A DNA stretch of 64,000 nucleotides from Pseudovibrio sp. M1P-2-3 (GTDB lineage: Bacteria; Pseudomonadota; Alphaproteobacteria; Rhizobiales; Stappiaceae): positions 62,001 through 126,000 of the forward strand of contig NZ_JARRCW010000001.1 of the NCBI RefSeq assembly GCF_031501865.1, in the 5' to 3' direction. The notes beneath the pieces were generated by a model. The model made no database searches. It was not told where the DNA came from and saw nothing but the letters and a program-made list of their open reading frames with translations. Position numbers and translations under genes: made by a program. The first letter of the stretch is position 1. Each line of letters starts with the position of its first letter. Shown here in pieces: positions 1 to 7,986 of the stretch.

Positions 1-1173
1 GGGAACAGGTTTGTGTTTGGCGGCATTGAGCCAGGCCCACATGCTTGTGTAAAAATACACGATGAGCGTTTGTATTCAAAGCTGCTGTATTCCTTTGAGT
101 TAGGCGCCGCCGAGGCGTACATGGATGGAACACTTACACTGGAAAACGGCACGTCTTTAAACGATGTTCTGTCTGTTTTTGTCATCAATAATAATATTGC
201 CGAACAAAAACCTTTCTATAAGGCCCTCCTACGAGTCTTTACATGGATACAGCGCCGGGGTCACCACCTCAACATTAACCGGACTAAAGCGCAGGTTCGA
301 CATCACTATGATTTATCGACGGACCTGTACCGGCTGTTTCTGGACGAGGGCTTGAATTACAGCTGTGGCTACTTCAAAGACCCCGCGGTCCCTCTGGAGT
401 TGGCACAAAAGGCAAAGCTGGACCATATTTTGGCCAAGCTGGATCTAAAACCGGGCATGCGTGTTTTGGAAATTGGCGGCGGCTGGGGCTCACTTGCCAT
501 CCGTATGGGGCAGGCTGGCTTTGATGTAACGTCTCTCAATGTTTCCAACGAGCAGATAAAAATAGCAAGAGAGAGGGTTGCAAATGCAGGTCTGAGCGAC
601 AGCGTAAAATTTGTATGCAAAGACTACAACGAGTTTGAAGGCAGGTTTGATCGCGTTGTTTCCGTGGGCATGATGGAACATGTGGGCATCGGAAACTATG
701 GGAGATACTTCTCTATGATTCGCAGATGCCTCAAGGATGATGGCTTCGCCTTGATACATGCAATTGGGCGCTACACACCACCCAGTTATGAAAGCTCCTT
801 TATGAATAAGTACATCTTCCCCGGTGGCTATTGTCCCTCGATGTCAGAGGTTTTTGAGGAAACTGAAAAAACGAAGCTGTGGGTGTGCGACTCGGAAATT
901 TGGCGGTTGCACTATCATTATACGCTAGAGCACTGGGCACAAAACTTCGCAAAAAATCGTGCGCAAATTAAAGAGATTTACGATGAGCGTTTTTGTCGTA
1001 TGTGGGAGTTTTATCTAGCCGCATGCTCTGTGATGTTCTTGCATGGAAAAATGATGGTTTTCCAGATTTTGCTCTCAAAAGAGCGGTCAGCTGTGCCGAT
1101 CATACGTGATTATATGTTTGAAAATGAAATAGAGATTAACGAAGAAAGCGAGTCGACAAGGCGGCGGGCCTAA
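1..1173 (+). CDS. cfa: Cyclopropane-fatty-acyl-phospholipid synthase (5' end outside window)
   Basis: Class I SAM-dependent methyltransferase that adds a methylene bridge to unsaturated acyl chains of membrane phospholipids. The reading frame is open from base 1, and the GTG at 13 lies inside conserved sequence (RFVFGGIEPGP). The true start is therefore upstream and roughly 20-30 residues are missing. Visible motifs are the entry region VRHHYDLSTDLYRLFLD, the SAM-binding loop VLEIGGGWGSLA and the family signature SVGMMEHVG, followed by the usual helical C-terminal part (LEHWAQNFAKN). A strong hairpin follows the stop. The family is recognised with high certainty. The enzyme usually acts on stationary-phase or stressed membranes, but nothing in the visible part shows how this copy is regulated. 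Confidence 0.93.
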   Translation, partial: GNRFVFGGIEPGPHACVKIHDERLYSKLLYSFELGAAEAYMDGTLTLENGTSLNDVLSVFVINNNIAEQKPFYKALLRVFTWIQRRGHHLNINRTKAQVRHHYDLSTDLYRLFLDEGLNYSCGYFKDPAVPLELAQKAKLDHILAKLDLKPGMRVLEIGGGWGSLAIRMGQAGFDVTSLNVSNEQIKIARERVANAGLSDSVKFVCKDYNEFEGRFDRVVSVGMMEHVGIGNYGRYFSMIRRCLKDDGFALIHAIGRYTPPSYESSFMNKYIFPGGYCPSMSEVFEETEKTKLWVCDSEIWRLHYHYTLEHWAQNFAKNRAQIKEIYDERFCRMWEFYLAACSVMFLHGKMMVFQILLSKERSAVPIIRDYMFENEIEINEESESTRRRA

Positions 1174-1175
1174 AA

Positions 1176-1201
1176 AAGGCCAGTGAACAATCACTGGCCT
1201 T
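1176..1201 (-). terminator. Intrinsic terminator of ahpD, also shields the convergent cfa
   Basis: There is a perfect 11-bp stem (1176-1186 with 1191-1201) and a 4-base loop. On the minus strand it is followed by a run of T (A-run at 1172-1177 on the plus strand). It sits between the convergent cfa and ahpD genes. Confidence 0.8.
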
Positions 1202-1241
1202 CAGGTGGGGGTGCCGATTATTATTAGAAACTCTGGTAAGT

Positions 1242-1763
1242 TTATTCGGCTGCTTCCAGAGCAATTGCGGCAGATTGTATAATGGAGGCAAAACGGACTG
1301 CGGTTTGTACCATTTCCGCAGTAATGCCTTCCTTGCGAAGAATCGCTTCATGGCTGTCAATGCACATGCCACAGCCATTAATGGCGGAAACCGCAAGAGA
1401 CCATAACTCGAAATCGACCTTGTCAACGCCCGGCTTGCCGATCACGTTCATGCGAAGCTTTGCGGGCATTGTGCCGTACTGTTTGTTTGCAGACAGGTGC
1501 ACAAAGCGGTAGTAAATATTGTTCATGCCCATGATAGTTGCGGCAGCTTTTGCGGCGTCCATAGCCTCATCGCTCAAGTGCGGTGCAGCTTCTGCGATAA
1601 GCGCGTCTTTCACCTGCTTATTGCGAGAGGCGATGCCACAGGCAACCATCAAGCCATACTTCTGCTGAACGCTCAGGCTTTCATCTGTGCTCATGGAGCT
1701 GAGATTCAGGCGGACATCTTTGGCGAAGTTAGCCAGTTGGGATTTCAAGCTATCAATGGACAT
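1242..1763 (-). CDS. ahpD: Alkyl hydroperoxide reductase AhpD (CxxC carboxymuconolactone-decarboxylase fold)
   Basis: Small helical peroxidase/reductase that in characterised systems re-reduces AhpC or reduces hydroperoxides itself through a CxxC pair. The protein has 173 residues, the usual AhpD length, and carries the active-site run [16 protein letters not shown] (CxxC plus the following His). The ATG at 1763 is chosen because a purine-rich site (AAGAGA) precedes it; the 17 codons upstream are not conserved-looking. It lies downstream of ahpC on the same strand with about 107 bases between them, an arrangement known from mycobacterial ahpCD. It is probably part of the OxyR response given the divergent oxyR (inference). 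Confidence 0.92.
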   Translation of the reverse strand: MSIDSLKSQLANFAKDVRLNLSSMSTDESLSVQQKYGLMVACGIASRNKQVKDALIAEAAPHLSDEAMDAAKAAATIMGMNNIYYRFVHLSANKQYGTMPAKLRMNVIGKPGVDKVDFELWSLAVSAINGCGMCIDSHEAILRKEGITAEMVQTAVRFASIIQSAAIALEAAE

Positions 1764-1818
1764 TGGCAGTCTCTTAACGTGTAAAGTTGAATGAAAAGAA
1801 GCAGGAGTGAGCAAAGTA

Positions 1819-1849
1819 AAGACCGGGGAAGGTGGGGTACCCCGGTCTT
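1819..1849 (-). terminator. Hairpin between ahpC and ahpD
   Basis: A 10-bp perfect stem (1819-1828 with 1840-1849) around an 11-base loop. On the minus strand it is followed only by TTACTTTG, so it may be a partial terminator or an mRNA-stabilising element. Either could make ahpD less abundant than ahpC. Confidence 0.5.
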
Positions 1850-1870
1850 AAGGTATTGGCGGATACCAGC

Positions 1871-2422
1871 TTATGCAGCTAGAACGTCTCCACCAACTTC
1901 ACGGTTACATGGGCACAGCTCGTCTGTCTGCAAAGCATCAAGAACACGCAGGGTGTCTTTAGGGTTACGACCAACGTTCAGGTTGGTTGCGTAAACGTGC
2001 TGAATGGTGTTTTCGTTATCAACGATGTAGGTGTAACGGTATGCAACGCCGTCTGGGCTGCGTACACCAAGACCGTCTGTCAGGGAGCCGTTTGTGTCAG
2101 CAAAAGACCAGATTGGCAACTTGTTCAGATCTGGGTGATCACGGCGCCATGCCAGCTTACAGAATTCGTTGTCTGTGGAGCCGCCCAGAACAACTGCATC
2201 ACGGTCTTCAAACTCACCGGAAAGGCGTGCGAATTCAGCAATTTCAGTTGGGCAAACGAATGTGAAATCTTTAGGGTAGAAGAAGATAACCTTCCACTTG
2301 TCTTCAAAGCTCTTTTCAGTGATCGGCGCGAAAGCGCTTTCGCCATTTTCTTCGTGGTTGTTAAAACCTGGCTTTACTCCAACTACTTCAAATTCTGGTA
2401 GTTTATCGCCGATGCCGAGCAT
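1871..2422 (-). CDS. ahpC: Peroxiredoxin AhpC
   Basis: Thiol peroxidase that removes H2O2, organic hydroperoxides and peroxynitrite. The 183 residues carry the peroxidatic cysteine in DFTFVCPTEI and, near the C-terminus, the resolving region DELCPCNREVGGD. This makes it a 2-Cys peroxiredoxin of the AhpC class whose partner is AhpD rather than AhpF. The ATG at 2422 follows AGGAGA at a good distance; the 27 upstream codons are rejected as leader. It is transcribed away from oxyR across an intergenic region with a candidate operator. Together with ahpD it forms a compact peroxide-defence unit in the cytoplasm. Confidence 0.95.
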   Translation of the reverse strand: MLGIGDKLPEFEVVGVKPGFNNHEENGESAFAPITEKSFEDKWKVIFFYPKDFTFVCPTEIAEFARLSGEFEDRDAVVLGGSTDNEFCKLAWRRDHPDLNKLPIWSFADTNGSLTDGLGVRSPDGVAYRYTYIVDNENTIQHVYATNLNVGRNPKDTLRVLDALQTDELCPCNREVGGDVLAA

Positions 2423-2542
2423 GGTCGTTCTCCTAATTATTTTATTCTGTGCAATTTGGCACATGAAAACAGAAGTGCTTGCCGCGTTTGGCGAGCATTG
2501 CAACTGAGGTCTATATGCCTACTGACGTAACTTTGGTCAAAA

Positions 2543-2575
2543 CGATAAAAACGAACTGTTGTATCGCTTTTATCG
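2543..2575. promoter_or_regulatory. Candidate OxyR operator between ahpC and oxyR
   Basis: An 8-bp perfect inverted repeat, CGATAAAA (2543-2550) and TTTTATCG (2568-2575), with a 17-base spacer, lies in the 246-base divergent region. LysR-type regulators typically bind such dispersed dyads between the regulator and its target. The match to the classical OxyR consensus is only partial, so this is a positional and symmetry argument. Confidence 0.35.
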
Positions 2576-2668
2576 ATGCTACATTACATAGTACAAGAAG
2601 CCACTGAAAAATAGGGGGTTTTGTAATATTACACGACTCCCTAAAGCTCACAGAAAGCATGAATTTTA

Positions 2669-3589
2669 ATGTTACCAACTTTGCGGCAGCTCCAATATTT
2701 CAAAGCTCTGGCAGAGAATCGGTCATTTTCGAAAGCTGCCGAAGTTTGTAATGTGACGCAGTCCACATTATCGGCGGCGATTCGCCAGCTTGAAGACATA
2801 CTGGGGAGTGAACTTGTTGACCGCTCTGGACGTGTTTTATTGCTGACGGATGTGGGAGAGCAGGTTCTTGGGCAGGCGACATCTCTGCTTCGTGATGCGG
2901 AGGATCTCGTTCACGGGGTAAAAACACGGCAGAAGCCTTTATATGGGCGATTCCGTCTTGGAGTGATTCCCAGTATTGCCCCTTTTCTGTTACCTCGCTT
3001 TCTGCCAAGTTTGAGGGAAAGCTATCCGGAATTAAAGTTGTATCTTAGAGAGGATATAACAAGAAATCTGGTGAGTGGCCTGCGTGAAGGACGGCTGGAT
3101 GCCGTTCTGCTTGCATTACCCTATGATATTAAGGGGTTTAGAAAGAAACTGGTTGGCCGTGATGAGTTGCTGCTGGCATTGCCTCAAAACCATCGCTTGG
3201 TGGCAGCAGACACCATAACGCTGGATGACTTGCGAGATGAGGTCCTGTTGCTACTGGAGGACGGCCACTGCTTACGGGATCATGTATTGGCTACCATTAC
3301 CGGAGGTGTGGCCAATTCAAGCGAGGAACTACAGGCGACGTCGATGACGACGCTGGTGCAAATGGTGGATAATGGGCTAGGACTCACGTTAATCCCACAG
3401 GTGGCGGTTGAGTCCAATGTGACGAGCGGCACGTCCATTTGTCTCAGTCATATTGAAGGGGTAGAAGCGATGCGAGATCTATGCTTCGTCTGGCGGAAAC
3501 ACTCAAGCCAAGAAGAAAATGCTCGTTTAATGGCAGATCTTTTTTCAAACTTTATGACAGCAACAAGTGAAAGAGGTTGGGTAGGCTGA
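2669..3589 (+). CDS. oxyR: Hydrogen-peroxide-responsive LysR regulator OxyR
   Basis: LysR-type activator: N-terminal winged helix (about residues 4-62; SFSKAAEVCNVTQSTLSAAI) and a C-terminal substrate-binding-like sensor domain. The peroxidatic cysteine is present at residue 201 in LLLEDGHCLRDH, the OxyR signature. The position nine residues on, where E. coli OxyR has its disulfide partner Cys208, is Ile210 here; the other cysteines are near residues 27 and in SICLSHI and DLCFVW. The ATG at 2669 has AGAAAG upstream. The gene is divergent from ahpC, and mtgA follows without a gap. Identification rests on the signature and the location; the disulfide chemistry may be atypical. Confidence 0.9.
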   Translation: MLPTLRQLQYFKALAENRSFSKAAEVCNVTQSTLSAAIRQLEDILGSELVDRSGRVLLLTDVGEQVLGQATSLLRDAEDLVHGVKTRQKPLYGRFRLGVIPSIAPFLLPRFLPSLRESYPELKLYLREDITRNLVSGLREGRLDAVLLALPYDIKGFRKKLVGRDELLLALPQNHRLVAADTITLDDLRDEVLLLLEDGHCLRDHVLATITGGVANSSEELQATSMTTLVQMVDNGLGLTLIPQVAVESNVTSGTSICLSHIEGVEAMRDLCFVWRKHSSQEENARLMADLFSNFMTATSERGWVG

Positions 3590-4327
3590 TTGGCGGCAGG
3601 TATTGAAAGAGCGAAAAAGTCTCAGCAAGCGGGTGTAAAGCCTTCTTTTAAGCGTCGTCTGGTCAAGTGGACAATGGGCATATGTGCGGCTGTCGTTCTC
3701 ACGCCGGTACTGCTGACGATTCTATATACCGTGGTCAATCCGGTTTCCACTCTTATGCTTGGCAGGTACTTGTCGGGGGAAACTGTTGAACGGAAGTTTC
3801 GTCCTCTTTCCGACATCTCAACAAACTTGCAGCGGGCTGTAGTTGTTTCCGAAGACAGTCAGTACTGCCAGCACGAGGGAATTGACTGGCTAGCAATAAA
3901 GGCGCAACTGGATAACCTGTTTGAAGGGGAGAAGCCAAGGGGTGCAAGCACGATCACCATGCAACTTGCAAAGAATCTTTTTCTTTGGAATGACAGAGAT
4001 TATGCGCGGAAAGCTTTGGAAGCTCCTTTGGCACTGTTATTGGATATGGTCCTTTCCAAACGTCGTATCTTTGAGATCTACCTGAACACTGTGGAATGGG
4101 GTGAGGGCGTGTTTGGAATCGAGGCAGCTACACAGAAATATTTCGGTAAATCGGCAGAAAGCCTGAGTAAAACACAAGCTTCTTTACTTGCGACGGCACT
4201 TCCAAATCCTGTTATTAGAAATCCGTCAAGACCGGGGTCTGGACATCGGCGTCTAGCCAGTATAAATCGTAGTCGAACTCAGGTGGCTGGCACTGTGCTT
4301 GACTGTTTAAATAAGCCAAAGCAGTGA
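3590..4327 (+). CDS. mtgA: Monofunctional biosynthetic peptidoglycan transglycosylase
   Basis: GT51-family glycosyltransferase that polymerises lipid II into glycan strands at the outer face of the inner membrane. About 245 residues: a basic N-terminus, one membrane anchor (about 29-52), then the GT51 motifs AVVVSEDSQYCQHEGID (catalytic Glu), RGASTITMQLAKNLFL, KRRIFEIYLNTVEWGEG and LLATALPNP. The transpeptidase domain of class A PBPs is absent, which defines MtgA. The start is a TTG immediately after the oxyR stop; a later start would shorten only the cytoplasmic tail. Tight coupling to oxyR suggests cotranscription. Confidence 0.93.
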   Translation: MAAGIERAKKSQQAGVKPSFKRRLVKWTMGICAAVVLTPVLLTILYTVVNPVSTLMLGRYLSGETVERKFRPLSDISTNLQRAVVVSEDSQYCQHEGIDWLAIKAQLDNLFEGEKPRGASTITMQLAKNLFLWNDRDYARKALEAPLALLLDMVLSKRRIFEIYLNTVEWGEGVFGIEAATQKYFGKSAESLSKTQASLLATALPNPVIRNPSRPGSGHRRLASINRSRTQVAGTVLDCLNKPKQ

Positions 4328-4464
4328 TGCGAAAATAATTCGTAGAATAGACTGGCTAATTATATAATTAGCCTGTATAAACCCCGCCATTCTGACACTT
4401 ATGTGTTTCGCACGTTGAGGCTACGCGCCCCGGCGCGTGAGAATTGACGAGAGAGAGAGCTACG

Positions 4465-4650
4465 ATGGCAGTTCCTAAGAAAAAAGTTTCGCGTATGAAG
4501 CGCGGCTTTCGCCGTTCTGTGGACGCCCTCGGTCAACCGAGCTACGTGGAAGACAAGGATTCGGGCGAACTTCGTCGTCCGCACCATGTTGACCTGAAGA
4601 CCGGCATGTACCGCGGTCGCCAGATCCTTCAGCCAAAAGACGACGTCTAA
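4465..4650 (+). CDS. rpmF: 50S ribosomal protein L32
   Basis: Small basic ribosomal protein of 61 residues beginning [18 protein letters not shown], the typical alphaproteobacterial L32 N-terminus without the zinc-binding cysteines of some other lineages. The purine-rich GAGAGAGAG immediately upstream gives a strong ribosome-binding site. It is monocistronic, preceded by about 137 bases that should hold its promoter and followed by two terminator hairpins, as suits a highly expressed gene. Confidence 0.97.
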   Translation: MAVPKKKVSRMKRGFRRSVDALGQPSYVEDKDSGELRRPHHVDLKTGMYRGRQILQPKDDV

Positions 4651-4687
4651 GGTTGAGCAGAATTGGTGAGAACCAATCTAATTGAAT

Positions 4688-4719
4688 AGGCTGTCCAATT
4701 TGGGCAGCCTTTTCTTTTT
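4688..4719 (+). terminator. rpmF terminator
   Basis: A 9-bp stem (4688-4696 with 4702-4710, one G-T pair) is followed by TTTTCTTTTT, a textbook intrinsic terminator 37 bases after the rpmF stop. Confidence 0.85.
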
Positions 4720-4733
4720 GTAAGGTTGAAATA

Positions 4734-4767
4734 AAAAAAGCCGCCTTTTTTCAAAGGCGGCTTTTTT
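4734..4767. terminator. Bidirectional terminator between rpmF and phaB
   Basis: A perfect 15-bp stem (4734-4748 with 4753-4767) has six A on one side and six T on the other, so it can terminate both the plus-strand rpmF transcript and the minus-strand phaB transcript. Confidence 0.88.
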
Positions 4768-4785
4768 GTCTTTACTGAACGCAGC

Positions 4786-5514
4786 TTAGCCGTTTGCGAT
4801 GTACTGAGCACCATTGATGGTTAGAACGGCACCAGTCATGAATGCTGCTGCATCGGAGCTGAGATATTTAACAAGACCCGCAATTTCCTCGGCTTTGCCA
4901 AGGCGACCAACAGGGATCTGGCCGATAATACCCTCCAGAACTTTCTCAGGAACTGCTGCAACCATATCGGTGTCAATATAACCTGGGCAGATACAGTTGA
5001 CTGTAATGCCTTTACGCGCATTTTCCTGTGCAAGTGCTTTGGTGAAACCAATAACCCCGGCTTTTGCCGCAGAGTAGTTGGTTTGACCAATCTGGCCTTT
5101 CTGACCGTTGATTGAGGAGATGTTAATGATACGACCGCTACCGCGTGACCTCATGCCTTCCAGAACGGGTTGACACATAGTGAACATAGAATCCAGATTA
5201 GTCCTTAGAACGGCAGACCAATCCTCATAACTCATTTTGTGGAACCAGCCATCACGCGTGATACCCGCATTGTTGACCAGAACTTCGATGTCTCCAAGCT
5301 CTTCTGTAATTTGGGCAAGACCCGATTTGCAGGCTTCCTCATCTGAGACGTCCCACTTGTAAACCTGAATGCCTGTTTCCGCCTTAAAAGCTTCCGCCTT
5401 TTCGGTGTTTCCAGCGTAAGTTGCCGCAACCGTATAGCCTGCTTCCTTCAGACCTTTTGCGATTGCTGCGCCAATACCACGTGTTCCGCCAGTGACGACT
5501 GCTACATTGCTCAT
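4786..5514 (-). CDS. phaB: Acetoacetyl-CoA reductase (NADPH)
   Basis: Short-chain dehydrogenase that reduces acetoacetyl-CoA to (R)-3-hydroxybutyryl-CoA, the second step of PHB synthesis. The 242 residues show the N-terminal nucleotide loop TGGTRGIGAAIA, the NNAG motif (VLVNNAGITRDGWFHKM), the catalytic Ser-Tyr-Lys set (ISSINGQ, NYSAAKAGV) and the C-terminal TGAVLTINGAQY typical of PhaB. phaA lies upstream on the same strand but a strong terminator separates them, so phaB probably has its own promoter in the 105-base gap. The 3-hydroxybutyryl-CoA product is also the precursor of crotonyl-CoA for the ccr/ecm pathway encoded 43 kb away. Confidence 0.95.
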   Translation of the reverse strand: MSNVAVVTGGTRGIGAAIAKGLKEAGYTVAATYAGNTEKAEAFKAETGIQVYKWDVSDEEACKSGLAQITEELGDIEVLVNNAGITRDGWFHKMSYEDWSAVLRTNLDSMFTMCQPVLEGMRSRGSGRIINISSINGQKGQIGQTNYSAAKAGVIGFTKALAQENARKGITVNCICPGYIDTDMVAAVPEKVLEGIIGQIPVGRLGKAEEIAGLVKYLSSDAAAFMTGAVLTINGAQYIANG

Positions 5515-5569
5515 AAGAAATATCCGTACTTAGAAATGACTCCCAAACTAAGATAACAAAGATAAAAAA

Positions 5570-5595
5570 AGGCAGAGTCAAGTCAAACTCTGCCT
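5570..5595 (-). terminator. Terminator between phaA and phaB
   Basis: A 9-bp perfect stem (5570-5578 with 5587-5595) is followed on the minus strand by seven T. It lies 25-50 bases after the phaA stop and would limit read-through into phaB, making the two genes at least partly independent. Confidence 0.8.
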
Positions 5596-5619
5596 AATTA
5601 ATCCTAAAAGCTAATAAAT

Positions 5620-6804
5620 TTAAATGCGCTCTACACACATAGCGACACCCATTCCGCCGCCAATGCACAGAGTTGCTAGACCTTTCTTTGCGTCACTTCT
5701 TTTCATTTCATGCAACAATGTTACAAGTATACGTGCGCCTGATGCTCCTATAGGATGACCGATTGCGATCGCGCCACCGTTCACGTTAACTTTGGATGGG
5801 TCAAGGTTCAGCCCTTTGTTGACTGCACAGGCTTGAGCCGCAAATGCTTCGTTGGCTTCAACCAAGTCGAGTTCTTCAGCTTTCCAGCCAGCTTTCTCAA
5901 GCGCTTTTTGGGAAGCAGGGATTGGCCCTGTCCCCATCAGTGAAGCTTCCACACCAGCTGTTGCCCAAGAGGCAATGCGGGCAAGAGGTGCCAGACCTCG
6001 TTTTTGAGCTTCTTCTGCGGACATAAGCACGAGTGCCGCTGCTCCATCATTGAGGCCAGAGGCGTTAGCGGCGGTAACGGAACCACCCTTGGCGAAAGCT
6101 GGGCGCAGCTTGGCCATAGCTTCTAGTGTAGCTCCGTGACGGATATACTCATCATCTTCAACGATACGCTCGGATCTACGCTCTTTGACGGTGATTGGCG
6201 TGATTTCGTCTTTGAACTTTCCAGCCTTTTGAGCAGCCTCAGCTTTATTTTGGGATGCAACTGCAAACTCGTCCTGCTGGGAGCGCGGAATTTCGTATTT
6301 AGTAGCAACATTTTCTGCCGTCTGACCCATGTGGTAATCATGGAAGGCATCCCACAGACCATCTTTGATCATGGAATCAATCATTTTGTAGTCACCCATC
6401 TTTACGCCATTGCGAAGATGTTGGCAGTGAGGAGACAAGGACATGTTTTCCTGTCCGCCAGCTACAATGATTTGTGCATCACCGGATTGGATTTGTTGCA
6501 TGCCCACTGCAACTGTACGCAAACCTGAGCCACACACTTGGTTCAGCAACCAAGCCGTGGAGCTTTCTGGAAGACCGGCCTTAACCGCTGCCTGCCGGGC
6601 CGGGTTTTGTCCCTGACCTGCTGTAAGAACCTGTCCAAACACAACTTCGTTTACATCCGTTGGGGCAACTTGTGCTTTTTCCAAGGCGGATTTTATAACT
6701 GCTGCGCCAAGGTCACTTGCAGGAGTATTGGCAAATGAACCATTGAACGACCCTACAGGAGTACGCGTTGCAGCGACAATGACGACGTCAAGGGGATTAC
6801 TCAT
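5620..6804 (-). CDS. phaA: Acetyl-CoA acetyltransferase (beta-ketothiolase)
   Basis: Condenses two acetyl-CoA into acetoacetyl-CoA, the entry step of PHB synthesis and of the ethylmalonyl-CoA pathway. 394 residues, standard for the family. Seen: the nucleophilic Cys in [13 protein letters not shown] (about residue 89), the active-site His in [13 protein letters not shown], and the C-terminal Cys in [13 protein letters not shown]. The start at 6804 ([18 protein letters not shown]) matches family N-termini and has GGAGG-like sequence just upstream. It is divergent from phaR, the likely regulator. Confidence 0.96.
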   Translation of the reverse strand: MSNPLDVVIVAATRTPVGSFNGSFANTPASDLGAAVIKSALEKAQVAPTDVNEVVFGQVLTAGQGQNPARQAAVKAGLPESSTAWLLNQVCGSGLRTVAVGMQQIQSGDAQIIVAGGQENMSLSPHCQHLRNGVKMGDYKMIDSMIKDGLWDAFHDYHMGQTAENVATKYEIPRSQQDEFAVASQNKAEAAQKAGKFKDEITPITVKERRSERIVEDDEYIRHGATLEAMAKLRPAFAKGGSVTAANASGLNDGAAALVLMSAEEAQKRGLAPLARIASWATAGVEASLMGTGPIPASQKALEKAGWKAEELDLVEANEAFAAQACAVNKGLNLDPSKVNVNGGAIAIGHPIGASGARILVTLLHEMKRSDAKKGLATLCIGGGMGVAMCVERI

Positions 6805-7108
6805 GTCTTTCCTCCAATTACTTTATCAGGCCGCACTTAGGCTTGGGCCAGAGTATAGATTAATATTACACTAAGATTTTATTCCTGCGAAAGTTACAGC
6901 CTTGCGCTGTTAGTACATTATTCGAACTGTAGCGGTAATTTCCAGCATCCAAAGGTATTAATCTTCGGATTGCTTCTTAGGTGGATTAAAACGGTAGTCA
7001 CGAGATATAATTTGGGCTTAAGGTTGTTTTGAGGAAACGTCTGATTTTAACGGATGTTGAACATATTAAAATTAATTGCGCATGATGCGCCATAGCATGG
7101 TAGGCGAA
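6805..7108. other. Divergent promoter region phaA / phaR
   Basis: About 304 AT-rich bases without a gene. They must contain the promoters of phaA (minus) and phaR (plus). The only ordered element I see is the palindrome at 7078-7090, just before phaR. Confidence 0.6.
7078..7090. promoter_or_regulatory. Candidate PhaR autoregulatory operator
   Basis: A perfect 13-bp palindrome, GCGCATGATGCGC, ends 18 bases before the preferred phaR start codon at 7109. PhaR proteins repress their own genes through short GC-containing dyads (known for the family). Assignment here is by position and symmetry. If translation really began at 7076 or 7082, the palindrome would be partly coding. Confidence 0.35.
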
Positions 7109-7705
7109 ATGACAAATACTGGCGACGCCACCATCATCAAGAAGTACGCGAACAGGCGTCTTTATAACACCGGAACCAGCTCGTATGTGACGCTGGAAGA
7201 TCTGGCGGTGATGGTGAAGAATGAAGAGGACTTTACTGTACATGATGCAAAAAGTGGTGAAGATATTACACGTTCTGTTTTAACTCAGATTATTTTTGAT
7301 CAAGAAAATAAAGGACAGAACCTGCTGCCTATTACGTTTCTACGCCAGTTGATTCGTTTTTATGGTGATTCAATGCAAAACATGGTGCCAAGCTATCTTG
7401 AGTACACGATGTCTTCGCTTACCAAAGAACAGGACAAAATCCGCAAACAAATGTCAGATGCATTTGGGACTTCTGCGTTCGGCGTGATTGAAGAGCAGGT
7501 AAAGCGCAATGCGGAAATGTTTGACCGCGCCATGAAGATGTTTAACCCATTTGATGGGAGCGAAATGGGGGTGGGTGCTCAAACAAGGCCAGAGGAAAAT
7601 GAACCAAAGCCTACGCCCTCAAGTCAGCCAGATCTTACTGATGTTCAAAAACAACTTGCAGAAATGCAGAAAAAAATAGACGCTTTAGCTCAAGCGAAGA
7701 AATAG
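7109..7705 (+). CDS. phaR: Polyhydroxyalkanoate synthesis repressor
   Basis: DNA-binding PHB sensor that represses phasin and PHB genes until polymer forms. 198 residues: the PHB_acc N-terminal DNA-binding domain (about 8-68; IIKKYANRRLYNTGTSSYVTLEDL), one or two accumulation-regulator repeats (about 70-115; FLRQLIRFYGDSMQNMVPSYLE) and a Pro/Glu-rich tail ending in a short coiled segment. I prefer the ATG at 7109, preceded by AGGCG and giving the family-typical N-terminus. Upstream candidates at 7076 (TTG), 7082, 7085 and 7097 lack a ribosome-binding site. It is divergent from phaA, consistent with control of the locus. No phaC synthase or phasin is in the window. Confidence 0.95.
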   Translation: MTNTGDATIIKKYANRRLYNTGTSSYVTLEDLAVMVKNEEDFTVHDAKSGEDITRSVLTQIIFDQENKGQNLLPITFLRQLIRFYGDSMQNMVPSYLEYTMSSLTKEQDKIRKQMSDAFGTSAFGVIEEQVKRNAEMFDRAMKMFNPFDGSEMGVGAQTRPEENEPKPTPSSQPDLTDVQKQLAEMQKKIDALAQAKK

Positions 7706-7714
7706 GATGGCACA

Positions 7715-7746
7715 GGTTGGAGCCGACTGGTTCCAGCCCCTTTTTT
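7715..7746 (+). terminator. phaR terminator
   Basis: A 10-bp stem with two G-T pairs (7715-7724 with 7729-7738) is followed by CC and six T, just after the phaR stop. The rest of the gap to 7986 is AT-rich, with no gene. Confidence 0.75.
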
Positions 7747-7986
7747 CTAAATACATACTTTGGAATTCTCTCGACTTTGTGCAGTAGGTAGAAAGTCCTA
7801 TGTATTAATTCGATACTAGCGTAATTTCTATTAGGAATAATTGAAATTATGTTTTACTTTGTTGAGATTCCATAGCTTTATACAAGTAAAGCTGTGGAAA
7901 TTAGCGAAAAAATTGATAAGTTTTTATTTTGTAAATTTCTTCCCCTCTAATTTATCATCCTACAATTTAATGGTGGGATTTAAGTT

